Notes: generated by a model from the sequence alone, not told the origin. 28,690 nt of DNA from Sphaerosporella brunnea (GCA_008704415.1 VXIS01000464.1:1-28690), one strand, 5' to 3'. Numbered from the stretch's first letter, positions 8,626 to 19,406 are shown. Translations and numbers: made by a program.

Positions 8626-9171
8626 ATGAGAACTACCCTCTTCACCATTCTTGCACTGGGCCTGTCCTCGCTGGCTATTGCTGCTCCGCAGAGAGGAGGA
8701 AGGGAGGGACTGGGTATGTTGCTTGCCCCCCGCCCCGGTGATCACATCGCTGACGATGTTGTGGCAGCCGTGTACAATTCCAAACGTTACGTTGATGCCG
8801 AAGTCGAAGTCGAAGTCGAAGTCGAGGCCCGATCCGACATCCCCAAGGTGGCCGTCGTCGAGCCCTCTGCAGCAGATGCCGGCGTGGCCCCTCCCACCAA
8901 GCGTTCCCCAGATCGTTCAAACCGGATGGGTATGTCGGTTTACAAGCGCGAGCGTTCAAACCGGATGGGCATGTCGGTTTACAAGCGCGAGCCTTCCCCA
9001 GAGCGTTCAAACCGGATGGGAATGTCGGTTTACAAGCGCGAGCCTTCCCCAGAGCGTTCAAACCGGATGGGCATGTCGGTTTACAAGCGGGATCACGAGA
9101 AGGAGGAGCGTCACATCCCCGGCGATCTCCCGTTTGCACCCAAGGACGCTGCAGCTGGGAAGTCGGAGTAG
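8626..9171 (+). CDS. Secreted Kex2-processed repeat peptide precursor
   Basis: A single exon encodes 181 residues. Residues 1-19 are a signal peptide (MRTTLFTILALGLSSLAIA, cut before AP). A leader follows, with a KR site at 53-54 and an acidic EVEVEVEVE stretch at 59-67, then a KR at 92-93. After this come four units, each holding SNRMGMSVY followed by KR (cores at 98-106, 111-119, 128-136, 145-153). Spacers are SPDR, ER, EPSPER and EPSPER. A charged tail (156-181) has no further KR. This is the layout of fungal alpha-pheromone precursors, dikaritin RiPP precursors and other Kex2-processed repeat proteins: secretion, KR cleavage, basic-end trimming and perhaps dipeptidase removal of spacers. 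The peptide itself I do not recognise. The cores differ in DNA only at one synonymous Gly third base. No recognised tailoring enzyme or receptor lies next to it. Confidence 0.85.
   Translation: MRTTLFTILALGLSSLAIAAPQRGGREGLGMLLAPRPGDHIADDVVAAVYNSKRYVDAEVEVEVEVEARSDIPKVAVVEPSAADAGVAPPTKRSPDRSNRMGMSVYKRERSNRMGMSVYKREPSPERSNRMGMSVYKREPSPERSNRMGMSVYKRDHEKEERHIPGDLPFAPKDAAAGKSE
8905..9090 (+). repeat. Four in-frame peptide-coding repeats
   Basis: Four units of 39-51 bp share the 35-base segment from CGTTCAAACCGG to TACAAGCG. The only differences inside it are the third base of one Gly codon (T, C, A, C in order). The third and fourth units also share the spacer CCTTCCCCAGAG. Coding-frame tandem units this similar expand and contract easily by slippage or unequal exchange, so copy number may vary between strains. 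Confidence 0.95.
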
Positions 9172-10163
9172 GCTGTTTGGTTATTGTATATTTTGCCGCC
9201 CTTGTAAAGATGGGTGGTTTTTTTGTGTATGTAATGCTGGTAGTAATTGGAGATGTTTGGCGTCTTCTAAGATATTCTAAAACCCCAATGTGGAAAAGTG
9301 GACTCGAAGAAGAACTCGGTGACCCGTCCTAGATCAAGTGTAGCTGATCACCCTGGCGGTGAGCATGGTCAAGCGGGATTGTTGCTCTTGATGAGACTGC
9401 CTCATATTTTCTGCCAACCGCTGCTTTCTTTGCCATCGTTTGAGATCCAGGAAGCACACGAGAGAGCATGGACATCTAGTGCCTACAAGTAGTCAACGCA
9501 TCCTCCCCATCCCGCCAAGCCGCCAGGCGAGCAATAAGGGGGCGGACAGGATGAGGGCGGGGACGTGTAGTGGGTCTAATCGTTAGCGGTGGCACACAGA
9601 CAATAAACCTGATTATGGGTTTTGGGCACCCTGTCTTTGAGCCGCACATTCTCGACCAAAAAAAAAAAAAAGAAGACTGTCAGACGCCTAGCTTTCGCTC
9701 GCTCTATCGATTGAGTCGGATTTTCCAGATTCTTCCTGGTTGTCGAAGATGTGGGGGGTCGCCGATTTTGGACAATTGTCGCCTGTCAAAACAAGAAGAT
9801 TCACGCTTATCACTCGGTCATTTTGCATGTATTACTAAGCGAAAATGAATGTCGCAACCCAGGTGTCCCCAACCATACAAACAAACAAACCACCAGGCGA
9901 GGATTTGGCGCTGTTTCCATGTACGAGTACATATATGTGCTTACGTACATGTACCTGACCGTAACTAGACAGCTGATTCATTCTCTTGGACGTATGACAT
10001 AGCGAATAAACAAAACACCAGCATGACGAAAAGAAATGGCAAGAAAATTGGCTCTCTAGATAGTATTCTATTTACATCCTGGATAGAGGCACATTGGTAC
10101 CATGTGTGTTGTGTTCTGGAAAAAGTAGAGGCGTTAAATTTCTCACTTCTCACTCCTCACTTC
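9172..10163. other. Intergenic between convergent genes
   Basis: This holds the 3' flank of the repeat-peptide gene and of the BCS1-like gene, which converge. A 14-A run lies at about 9658-9672. A CATGTACGAGTACATATATG palindrome-rich patch lies near 9918-9954. No gene or RNA is supported. Confidence 0.55.
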
Positions 10164-12099
10164 TCACTTCTCCTCCTTCTCCCCATTCGTTGTTGGTGTT
10201 TCTTCGCTATCCGCTGCCTTCACGCCGTTAATCTTCGGCGGCGCCGCCACCACCACCGGATCTGCGGGTTCCTTCTTCTTCTCCTTCTCCTTCTCCTTCT
10301 CGGCCGCTGCCTTCTTTTCCTTCTCGGCCGCTGCCTTCTCAGCCGCTGCCTTTTTCTCCGCCATCTCCTTCCGCTCCTTTTCACTCTGCTCATTCTTCTT
10401 CTGGACAACCCAATCCTCAACGACCTCCACCGCCTTTCTTGGGTCCTTCTTATGCTTCAACAACAGCCCCTGCACTTCCGCTGGACTAAACTTTCCCTCG
10501 GGGACCTTCGCCGCGAATGCCGTCGCCAACTTCATCAGCTCCATCTCATCCGGGAAGTTCTCGGGGAACTTCAGGAGGACCTTATCTGCGGGTTCAACCG
10601 TATACAGCGTTTTGAAGAGATTGTAAACCACCAATTTGTCCGCAAAGTCGAATTTGATCTGGAGATCGACGCGGCCCGGCCGGATCAGTGCATCGTCGAG
10701 GCGCTCGCGGTGGTTGGTAGTCATTATCAGCAGCCGGCCCTCCTTGGAGGCTACGCCGTCAATCGCGTTTAGGAGCCCCGAGAAGGTGACGCGCGTGGGT
10801 GTGTCGGAAGCGGTGCCTTTGGTTTTGCTGGGGTTGGGAGCGCTTTCCGCTTCGGAAGACGGGTTGGGGTCGCTACTTTTGCTGCCTTCGCGTGTCACAC
10901 CGCAGGCGTCGATGTCTTCGAGGAGGACGATGCAGGTCTTTGGGAGCCGAGAGAAGAGGTGCGCAAGTGTGTCGTCGTTCATCCACACCGCGGACAAGGA
11001 GAGGGAGTAAACCTGCAGGCCGTACCGGCCGGCGAGTGCAACCGTCAAAGACGTCTTTCCCGTACCTGTGGAGAGTTAACCACCGAAGACGAGAGGGATA
11101 GGGGACTTGGGACTTACCAGGCGGTCCATAAAGCAGGTAGCCCCGCCGATATGGCAGGCCTCGGTTGGAATACCATTTGCTCGTTGCGGGCATTAGATAC
11201 TCCGCCATGTCCTGGCAAATCTCCTCCTTCTGCTCCTCATCCAAGATGACCGAATGAAGCGGTCTCGAAGCCCTGGAGAAACACCTAGTCCAGGTGGACG
11301 AATCACCATCCGCTCCCCTCGCGGCCTTATAGACGATCGTCTTCCCAACATTCTTATGATTCTCTCTGTCACAGACGCGCTGCAGCAGCGCCTTCAACGG
11401 AGCAGCGTCGCGGCCATATATTCTCAGCGAGACATACTCGCGAGCCTTCCTCCACCAGGCGCCAGGGTTGTTTTCCGCCTCCGTGCGCCAGATCTTGACA
11501 GTATGGCCAGTGGGCTTAAAATAGAAGTAATGCGAATGTCCGGTCATAGGCGCATACTTCGTCTTCTTCTTCACCCGCATATACGGCTGGTAATTGGCAG
11601 CATCGTCATCGTCATCGTCGTCTTCAAGCTCCGAGTCCGAGTCCCAATAGCTTGCATTCCACTTATCCAGATTTGCATCCAGGTTTCTCGTCGGTGTTGC
11701 GTACCATGCGAGACGAGCGCTTGTTCCAACAGCGCAGACGTCGCTGCCGGTGGGCGCCTGCTCCCCGGTGGTGGCGAAGACGCCTTGCTCATCCAGATAC
11801 TCCATCAACGCGGCGAACATGGTATCGTCGGACGAAATGCGGACGGTGCACTGGAAGTAGGTCTCCAGCAGCATCTCGACAAGCTCGCCGCAGTAGTGCC
11901 AGCCGGCGGCTGCCATGGTTCCGAGCACAAACAGCGTGATGAGAAGATTCAGGTCCACCCCGAGCTGCGTCTTGAGGACTGGCCCAGCTTGCTCGAGCAC
12001 CTGGTTGACGATTGTTGTGAGCGACATGGCGCCTAGGAGGTTGGCGCCGTAGCCGTAGCCGCTGCCGCTGCTGCCGTCGTCTCCATTGTCGCTCCCCAT
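10164..12099 (-). CDS. BCS1-like AAA+ ATPase
   Basis: Exon 1 (12099-11118) and exon 2 (11065-10164), with a 52-nt intron (GTAAGT...ACAG) that splits the Walker A glycine codon, give 627 residues. A single membrane segment lies near 50-70, followed by the BCS1 N-terminal domain. The AAA core has Walker A GPPGTGKTS (~325-333), Walker B CIVLLEDIDA (~372-381) and the arginine-finger/sensor region MTTNHRERLDDALIRPGRVD. The C-terminal ~90 residues are an A/E/K-rich predicted coiled or disordered tail, longer than in true Bcs1. Bcs1 moves the folded Rieske protein across the inner mitochondrial membrane. Filamentous fungi carry several diverged paralogues of unknown role, and the acidic DDDDDDD patch and long tail suggest this is one. 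The start at 12099 is chosen because an upstream ATG (12213) precedes the TATA element. Confidence 0.85.
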
Positions 12100-12824
12100 C
12101 TTGTCAAGACCGTGTGGATGTGGAGAGAAATCATAGCGAAGGGGCAGGATGGGTGGGACCTTTTTATACCTGAATGTTGTAGGCAGCCAACCGACTGTGG
12201 TCCTACCACCCACATATACATTGCATCATCACTCGGCCATAGTGAGTTGTGAGCAGCCGCAGTTACAACCGCTAAATCAGCCCTATCGAAGCAAAACCAC
12301 TAACCAGCTCGAGATCTCTGCCTACTCTAGGCAACAGCTCGGCAAGGCCGACGACGCATGTGCTGGAACACCTCAATCGAGTCAGCGTGTCTTTGTGGCG
12401 GTGAGGTGAGGTAGGCAGGCTGAGTCCCTGCATGACTCAAAACACCAGGGTCGCCAATTAACAAGAACCTCTTCTGCTAGCGGCGTGAGTGGAGTAATCA
12501 TTGCACATCATCAAACTCCATCATTTTCTTCTCAGCTCCTTGTCACACCTCACCTCACAACAGGAATCCACGGGATCCCGTCTGCAAACCTGTCCCTTCC
12601 CGTCGACTCGGACATTCCTCGCCCGCAAGTAACAAGTAAGTACGACAGGCTGCAACTTCCCGTCGCCACAGAGTAGACGGTCTTCTGACCTCGCACCGGT
12701 GCCCCATGCGGCCGCCGCATTCGATCTCAAAAAACTCTCCGGCTCTTACAGCCGCAACGGTGAAGGCTTACACAACAGCAGTGCCATAATCCTGAGCGTT
12801 TTTTGCGGCCAACCACCCACTAGC
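12100..12824. other. Intergenic, promoter side of the BCS1-like gene
   Basis: Apart from the TATA box above and the 5' flank of the tRNA gene, I see no gene or repeat here. Short open frames on both strands lack recognisable motifs. Confidence 0.55.
12161..12168 (-). promoter_or_regulatory. TATA box of the BCS1-like gene
   Basis: TATAAAAA on the minus strand, about 62 bp before the ATG at 12099, followed by a pyrimidine-rich leader. Its position argues against translation starting at 12213. Confidence 0.6.
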
Positions 12825-12904
12825 GATTCAGTAGTGTAGGGGTATCATAGGCGCTTGCCATTCGCATCCTGCGCCTGACCCGGGTTCGAATCCCGGCTGA
12901 ATCA
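12825..12904 (+). tRNA. tRNA-Gly(GCC) with 9-nt intron
   Basis: The sequence folds as a cloverleaf. The acceptor stem is GATTCAG with CTGAATC, discriminator A at 12904. The anticodon stem is GGCGC with GCGCC. The T arm is CCGGG-TTCGAAT-CCCGG, whose GGTTCGAATCC is a standard B box. The anticodon loop reads TTGCCA, then a 9-nt intron (12861-12869, TTCGCATCC), then T. Removing the intron leaves a 71-nt tRNA with anticodon GCC, the usual length for eukaryotic tRNA-Gly. The intron sits one base 3' of the anticodon, the canonical nuclear tRNA position. A TTTTT at 12925-12929 would end Pol III transcription. Confidence 0.93.
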
Positions 12905-12984
12905 ACGGTTCATTCACATCTGTCTTTTTCCTTTTGCAAAATTAGAAGTAAATGGATAAAATTATTGTGGTATCATGGGAGCTA

Positions 12985-15900
12985 CTAGGCATCAAACTGC
13001 CGTCTCCTCCGCTCCTCCTCCTCCCTGCTCGCCCTAGCCACATACTCCATGACAACTCTATCCTCCTCCTCCAACCTCCGCTTCCTCTCCTCCTCCAGCC
13101 TCAAGCTCTCCGCGAGCGCCATTGCAAGCTCGGGGTCGCTATCTTGGGTGTGGGGGTGGGCATTTGGACTCTCCTCCCGGCCAATGTTTTCCCAGCTGTC
13201 GTCGTCGTCGTCGTCGTCGTCGCCAGGCGGCGTGACTGCTCTCTCCGCAAGAACAGGTGGCTGCTCTGGAGCCAAAAGACTACGCCTGAGTGCTTCCATA
13301 AGCTCTGGGTCTTCAAGTTCGGCTACATTTGCGCGGGGGCTGAGAGATTCTTGTACTGCGCGCTGCAGCTCCGATTCTTCATCGTAGTGGTTGATGCTGG
13401 AAGGTGCGCAAACTGGAGGTGCGACTTTCTCCGGTGGATAATCTGCCGAGGAAAAGGGCGCAGACTTCTCGTGTGGGTAGCCAGTAGAGGGACCGGCGGC
13501 GGCGGCGGAGGCCGACTCACGCAGTGCACGTTGCAGGTCTTCGTCCTCGAGATCCCGCCGGTCGTCGTCATACGTGCGGAGATCGATGAGCTTTTTCTTG
13601 TTAGTAGTAGGAGCGGCGCCGGAGCGGGACCAAGAACGCCAGTGGTTCTGGCGCTTCCCCGATTTGAGCTGTGCCCATCGTTCGACGACCTGCCTTCGCA
13701 TTCCCGGCGGAGCACCAAGAAGCTCATGGACACCTTGCGCTGCTCGAGCGGATGCGATGTATCCGTTCACATCCTTGGTGAAAAGTTTCAAGTACTCGCG
13801 GTGGATTCCCTTCATTGCGTAGGCTGGGACTCCCCAGATGCCGGCCCCGGGCTTGAGCACCAGCCCCGCGATTCCCCTCCCAAAGCCCGCAATCGCTCCA
13901 GCAGGACCTGCCTCCTTGGCGCCTTTGTAGGGTTGTTTTACGAGGCCTGTGATGCCATCATAGAAGCCGAGGCCGAGCTCTTTGCCGGCGGTTTTGAGAC
14001 CGCTTTGAAAGCCGGTGACTCGGGATTCTGGACGGACCTCGTCACCATAGAGTGAGGGTGCGTTTCGGAATCCTTGGGCAATCCCTAGGGTGAAGTCCAT
14101 AGGCGCTAAGTAATGTTAGCAAAGATGTGGTGAGTGACAGGTGGTGAGAGAGAGGTACATCTTATACTAGCTCCGACAATCTTTGAAACTGCTTTACTGC
14201 CACCCATTGCGGCTTCAAAGTCAAAGCCACCGCCCCTCCCCTTGCCTTTCGGCGTATTCGGCGTATCTGCCATGGGAGTTCCAGCCCCAGAAATATTAGG
14301 AGTTGAAGCTTTTTCACTGTTCTTGCCTGTTCCTGCAGTTGCAAAAGACTCCGTGCTGCGGCTCGCCGGCGAGGGGGATTCTGGCGTGGGGCATTGGCCT
14401 TCGACACCTTTGCCCTTATCCTTCTTCGCAATTCCCTTGTAAAGATCCCTAGGGACATCCCCGACACCCATCATCACACTTCCAATTGTGCCGAGAAGCG
14501 CACCAGCACCACCACTAATGGGGTTTGTAGGTCCGGCATTCATAGGCCATTCTTTGTGCCGGTATAGTCTCAGCCCCGCATAGCCGTTCTCGATGATGTT
14601 CGCTTCGACCAGGATATTGGCAGCCAAGGCGGAAAGCTTGATGTCGAAACCCTTCACTTTCCATACCGCGACGCGATCTGGCAACAAATCGCACCGCCCA
14701 AGCCCCATCTCTTCAACAGATGCAAGGAAACTCATTGCGCCGTTCTCAGCACCGGTCTCGTTTCTGATGCTGTCACCCATGGCTTCAGCTTTGGCCTGCA
14801 CCTCTCGGCTCAGCGCTTTAGTGATTGCTTCCGCTAGATTTTCACTGGTCAGATCTTTGTGGGGGATGAATTCTCCAGCACCAGCTTTGGAAACCATAGC
14901 GCCCCAAAATGGCTGATCGCCAAAGAATGGAACCTGAGTGGGACAGTTAACACCAGCAAATTACATGGGCCTTCAATGGAGGTATACTGACAATGACGGT
15001 AGCCTTTCCGCAACGTATGCCTGCAGCAGTGGTACCAGCTCCTCCATGATGGACGACTGCGGCGCACTGGGGAAACAGCCAGTCATGTGGACAGTTTCCA
15101 AGGAGCATGATGTTCTCCGGAACGTCGAGATCGTCGGCACCGATCCCTCCCCATCCTTTCGAAACAAGGGCCCTACACCCTGCCAACTCCACCGCCTTGA
15201 ATATCTTTTGTGTGAGTGCATTTGGGTCGTCTACAACGATAGATCCGAATCCGATGTAAATTGGCGGTGGTCCGGCGGCAAGGAAGCGTGCTAGCTCCGC
15301 AGGTGGTGTGTAAGAGGAAGCTAGGGACAAAAAGTAGAAACCAGAAATGTGGATCTGCGCAGGCCAATCATCGGGTTTTGGAATAAGAGTTGGCGACCAG
15401 CAGTAAGTGTGCGGCACATTGAGGCGAGAAATCATTCCAGGAGCCCACATGGTCGAGACGGCCTCCAAGCCTAGGGTTCCCTCGCGGAACTTGTTGACCA
15501 AATCTCCGAGACCTTGCCATGTCATCATGTCAACTAGAGCATAGGATAGGAAATTAGTGAGGCTAGACTCCACATTCGACGACTGGATATTTGCCAGAGG
15601 GTGTGGAAACGCCGATGTCGGTGACCATGGCATGGTGAACATCAAATGCAAAGGAACCCCCAGCTTTTCTGCACAGTGAATATGTCCAAAGCTGGGTGGA
15701 TTCGCAATGATAGCATCGGCAACGAACGGTATGCCAGCCGGCCCTTGCGCCCCTGGTTCGACAGAAGGCCGATATCCCATGCCGTCTCCGGGCTCAATAC
15801 ATGCCCTCCATCCGCCTAGTAACATCTCCCACATCCCTTTGCGGCGCTGCTGGACTTCGCCCGCTTTCACGCTGTCCATCCCTGGCATGAGTCCAGGGTT

Positions 15901-16598
15901 TTTGACCATAAACGCCATCAACTCGCTCGGGTCGCCCCCAAGACAGAAAAACTCCAGTCCATGCTCCTCTACGAACCCCTTAAACGTCGCATGCGTTGCT
16001 ACACGGACCCGGTGCCCATACTGTTCCTTGAGAACCTTTCCCAGAGCGATAAACGGCTGTACGTCGCCGCGCGACCCAATGATCTGGATCAGGATATTGA
16101 GCGGTGGAACATCGCGGGCAAACTCTGGGATTGCGTAAGAGGCGCCGAAGGAAGTTTCCTGCTCTTTGCGTATCGCTTTCCACTGCGAATGTAGAGCGGG
16201 TGTTAAAATGTTCGACAGCCGCTGCGAGCGCTGGTTAATGTTGATACTGATACGACCATCATCTGCGGTTTTGCACTCGAATAAGCATCGGTGCGCATAG
16301 CAGGAGCGCACAACACACCTGTCAACACCGCCTTCGTGTCCATCCCGCCCTCCGACACATCGATTGTGCCATATACATCAGTATACGCCGGCGGCGGTTG
16401 CGCTCCTGGACCCTCCACTTGCTGCTCGCTCACAGTTTGCTGTTCGTTCGTCGAAGGTACGGCATATTGCGCCTCGAGTTGGGTATGCCCTGCGCTCTCA
16501 TTCAGAGTGTGGGATCGTTGGGGCAGGCTAGTTTCCGCATAGCTAGGCGGCGGCAGCTCGTCGTGCGGGGAATCGGAAGGTCCCGAAGATTTTGACAT
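12985..16598 (-). CDS. Sterol glucosyltransferase-like GT1 protein with UIM tail
   Basis: Four exons (16598-16319, 16262-14992, 14933-14159, 14105-12985) joined in phase give 1148 residues; introns are 56, 58 and 53 nt. The order is: an N-terminal disordered region with PPSY (17-20) and PPAY (69-72); a GT1 domain beginning near DDGRISI (94) and NILIQIIGSRGDVQPF (149-164); a C-terminal sugar-nucleotide segment HHGGAGTTAAGIRCGKATV, then PFFGDQPFWG (~498-528), as in UDP-glucose:sterol glucosyltransferases; a Gly-rich segment ~818-877 (GFYDGITGLVKQPYKGAKE, GIAGLVLKP) resembling the VPS13/ATG2 C-terminal region; and four UIM-like motifs at ~962-974, 1018-1029, 1039-1051 and 1098-1110. No PH/GRAM domains are seen, unlike Atg26. 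A role in glucosylating a sterol or related lipid is inferred. The 14991 donor (GTCAGT) is not ideal. Confidence 0.88.
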
Positions 16599-18088
16599 TT
16601 TGGGGTTTTGGTTTTTTTTTTGCGCGTTGCGTTGCGATAGAAAGAGGAGCCCAAAAAGTGGGCGAAAAGCAGCTCTTGAAGCTCTTCAATGTGCACAGGT
16701 TTAGATAAGCCCTGCACGAGTCGCTAAGTGACGTATGCCGTGTTACAGCGCCACGAGTTTCAAGGATCACCATCGAGGACCATAGGGATGCGAATACGTC
16801 GCTCATGCGCCGCGGCCACCCTTCAACGCTTGTGCGGCTTTTAGGGGGCGAATCTACCTGCTGGTTTTCGTTCCGGACTGTCGATTAACGAAAGTTACAG
16901 GCTTAATTACCAGCCAGGCCATAGAGGGCCGTGTTGACCACGATACAGGTGCCTTGGTGGAAGAAGATCCCATCAGAGCTACATGAAACTAGGCAGACGC
17001 GACGGTCTAGGTAAGTAACTGCCTCGTCATCATAGGCGCGGCCGCAAAAACACCAAAGGATGCAAGCCATCAATATTCAAGCAGACCTAAAACTGTGAAA
17101 ACACAGTCTGAGTGATATCTGACGGCGCGCCGTGGGCTAGTCGGCCACGCTGTGGCTGCTTGAGTAGTCAGTAGGCGTTCGGGGATGGATGGAGGACTGC
17201 CCTGTGGCGGTGCGGTGTCTGAGGATATAGCACCTCCCGGCGGCCTGGGGTTTGGAGAGGCATCGCCGCAGTTGTTTTCCCCTCAACAGGGGCGGCGCAT
17301 CCCAGTAGCTCTCCGGAGACTGGGAGGAGCAGCGCAGGGCAGAGCCTGAGGCGGTTCGATGCTGCGCCCAGGGCAAACCCCGAGTCGGGGCATTGAGGAT
17401 AGCGAAGGAGAAGGGGTTAAGGGAGTGGATGTTGATTACGCTACTGCATGCGTTGAAATGACCTGATCGACCTATTGTCGACATGAAAGATAGTATGTAC
17501 AGTGCTTCATGGGTAATAACTCGCCCTTGGCGGCACTTTACTCCATACAGTTGGGTTTTGCTTGGTGTTGACAGTTATTTGGGAATCAGATTGTATGATC
17601 TTGTTAGACCCCTAATGGCTTTGGTCTTGGAATTTCTTTGCACGGCCTGGGGGAAAACATAAACTGTCACTCACTCGGGATTCAGCTGTGGTGTCTAGAT
17701 CTGGTCTCTTTCTGGATTGTCTGTCCGAACACCATGGTAGTTTGACCGTTTCGAGCATTGATCCATCGCCTTTGTGCCTGACATCTGGCTGTCCAGCGTT
17801 TTCTTCTAGAGTACGCCTGAAAGCAGTCCCACATCCCCACCGGAGATCACTCGTCGGGTTACACAGGCATTTCAGGGGTTCTCGGGTGTGTCATCCCCCC
17901 GCCCTCGGCCAGACTCGGTGAGCTGATGGGTTGATGAGCCACTCATCACAATTCTTCCTGCGCTACGAGAAGAGTCACGATGAATTTCCCCGCATTTCCA
18001 GTTCCATAAGTTCAAGCTGTGTTGAGCTGGCCTTTGTCGATTGCACTTCCCACTTTCAACCGCAGTACAACCAATTGCAACCGGTACA
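16599..18088. other. Intergenic between divergent genes
   Basis: About 1.5 kb separate the glucosyltransferase-like gene (minus) from the HAD gene (plus). A GC-rich patch near 17120-17420 is open on the minus strand for 115 codons but shows no known motif. No RNA gene or transposon end was recognised. Confidence 0.55.
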
Positions 18089-18907
18089 ATGGCTCCCGCT
18101 CTTCTCGACCAAAAGGTTCTCGTCTTCGATGTATATGGCACGCTGGTATATACCCATCCGTCCATTGTGAAACTCAATTCAGTTCAATTGCTGGCCAGTC
18201 TGACACCCCCCGGCCCACAGATCGACTGGGAAACTGGCATCTACACCGCCGCCCAGCCGCTGCTGTCACAGCTCTCCTCCCCGCCCTCGCGCGAAGAGTT
18301 CCTGCGCACATATGTGCACCAGGAGCACCTCCAAGAAGGGTCTACGCCTGGGCTGCGGTACTCCTCGCTCCTCGCGCACGTCTACAACCGGCTCGCATCT
18401 CTCTACCAGCTCCCTCCGTCTCCCGAGTCCGCAACGGCCTTCGGCAACTCCGTCGCGGATTGGCCCGCATTCCCGGACTCTGCAGCCGCGCTCGCAGAGC
18501 TCAAAAAGTACTACAAGCTGGTCGTACTCTCGAATGTCGATCGGGCCAGCTTTGCGACTAGCTTACCAAAGCTGGGAGGCGAGGGCACCTTCGATCTCAT
18601 CCTCACGGCTGAGGATATCGGAAGCTACAAACCTGACTTGCGGAATTTTGAGTGTGCGCTGAAGGAGATCGGGGAGAAGTTTGGCGTTGGGAAGCACCAG
18701 GTGTGCTCCACCGCACAGAGCCTGTTCCATGACCATGCCCCGGCGAAGAAGTTGGGTTTGGTGAGTTCATGGATCGATAGAGAGGGGGCATATATGGGGG
18801 TCGGCCCAACCGATGACCGTAGCAAAGTGGAGGATGCGAGCTATGAGTGGAGGTTTGCGACATTGGGGGATATGGCTGCTGCGGTGAAGCAGGAGAAGGA
18901 GGCGTAA
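18089..18907 (+). CDS. HAD-superfamily hydrolase, haloacid dehalogenase type II-like
   Basis: A single exon encodes 272 residues. The ATG at 18089 is preferred over an in-frame ATG at 18041 because the HAD fold starts within a few residues of it (KVLVFDVYGTLV). Motif I is D14-V-Y-G-T, with D14 as nucleophile; motif II is LSNVDR with S148/N149; motif III Lys is K181 in SYKPDLRNF; and FHDH (213-216) with the following AKKLGL matches the motif IV region of this family. The cap domain lies between residues ~20 and 125. Members hydrolyse 2-haloacids or, in fungi, small phosphorylated or unknown substrates, so the substrate cannot be told from sequence. The neighbouring peroxiredoxin is on the same strand 500 bp downstream; nothing suggests co-function. 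Confidence 0.85.
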   Translation: MAPALLDQKVLVFDVYGTLVYTHPSIVKLNSVQLLASLTPPGPQIDWETGIYTAAQPLLSQLSSPPSREEFLRTYVHQEHLQEGSTPGLRYSSLLAHVYNRLASLYQLPPSPESATAFGNSVADWPAFPDSAAALAELKKYYKLVVLSNVDRASFATSLPKLGGEGTFDLILTAEDIGSYKPDLRNFECALKEIGEKFGVGKHQVCSTAQSLFHDHAPAKKLGLVSSWIDREGAYMGVGPTDDRSKVEDASYEWRFATLGDMAAAVKQEKEA

Positions 18908-19406
18908 GCGTAATACCATGTACATATCATGTGTACATATCGCCAATTCCAACTGGTGCACCGTTCTCCGATTTAGGTGATACTGATCGGTGACATCCCC
19001 TCCTATATACCGCCTTGCGTGCGGGCTCGGATGCATTAGCGCACCCGACATTCCAAATTACGCTTACCAGCGGCGATCATGCCGGGCAATAGCCCCGCAT
19101 CACCACCATCACCACCACCACCATCAGCCCAAAGCCCCCCAAACCAAACACACGCAGCGCAGTGTAACCAAACCTCGTCAAAAAGATATCAATTCCAAAT
19201 ATTTTTTCTTGCGCTAAGCCGGTTTGAAATCCAGGCGCGATCCACAATCCGATGGATGTGACGTAAGTGGGGGTTGGTGGGGAGGTGTTAAATATCCCCT
19301 CTCATCTCCCCCTCTCCGCATCTCCCATCTCCATCCAGCTCTCAACTCTTCGCATCGATTCATTGCTTCATCGAATACTCTACGAAAAACAACTATTACA
19401 GCAATA
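18908..19406. other. Intergenic, promoter side of the peroxiredoxin gene
   Basis: It holds a CAC/CAT-rich patch (about 19097-19125) and a TATA-like TTAAATAT at about 19288-19295, some 112 bp before the peroxiredoxin start. No gene is supported. Confidence 0.5.

Noticed and set aside
8905..9090. CRISPR-like spaced repeats
   Set aside because: The units are in-frame coding repeats inside a secreted-protein gene; spacers are 6-18 bp and themselves repeated, and the genome is eukaryotic.
12100..12213. N-terminal extension of the BCS1-like protein from an ATG at 12213
   Set aside because: The TATA box (12161-12168) lies downstream of that ATG and the extra residues do not look like part of the family.
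17137..17484. 115-codon open frame on the minus strand
   Set aside because: No motif, no signal peptide and no splice partner; its length is easily reached by chance in this GC-rich patch.
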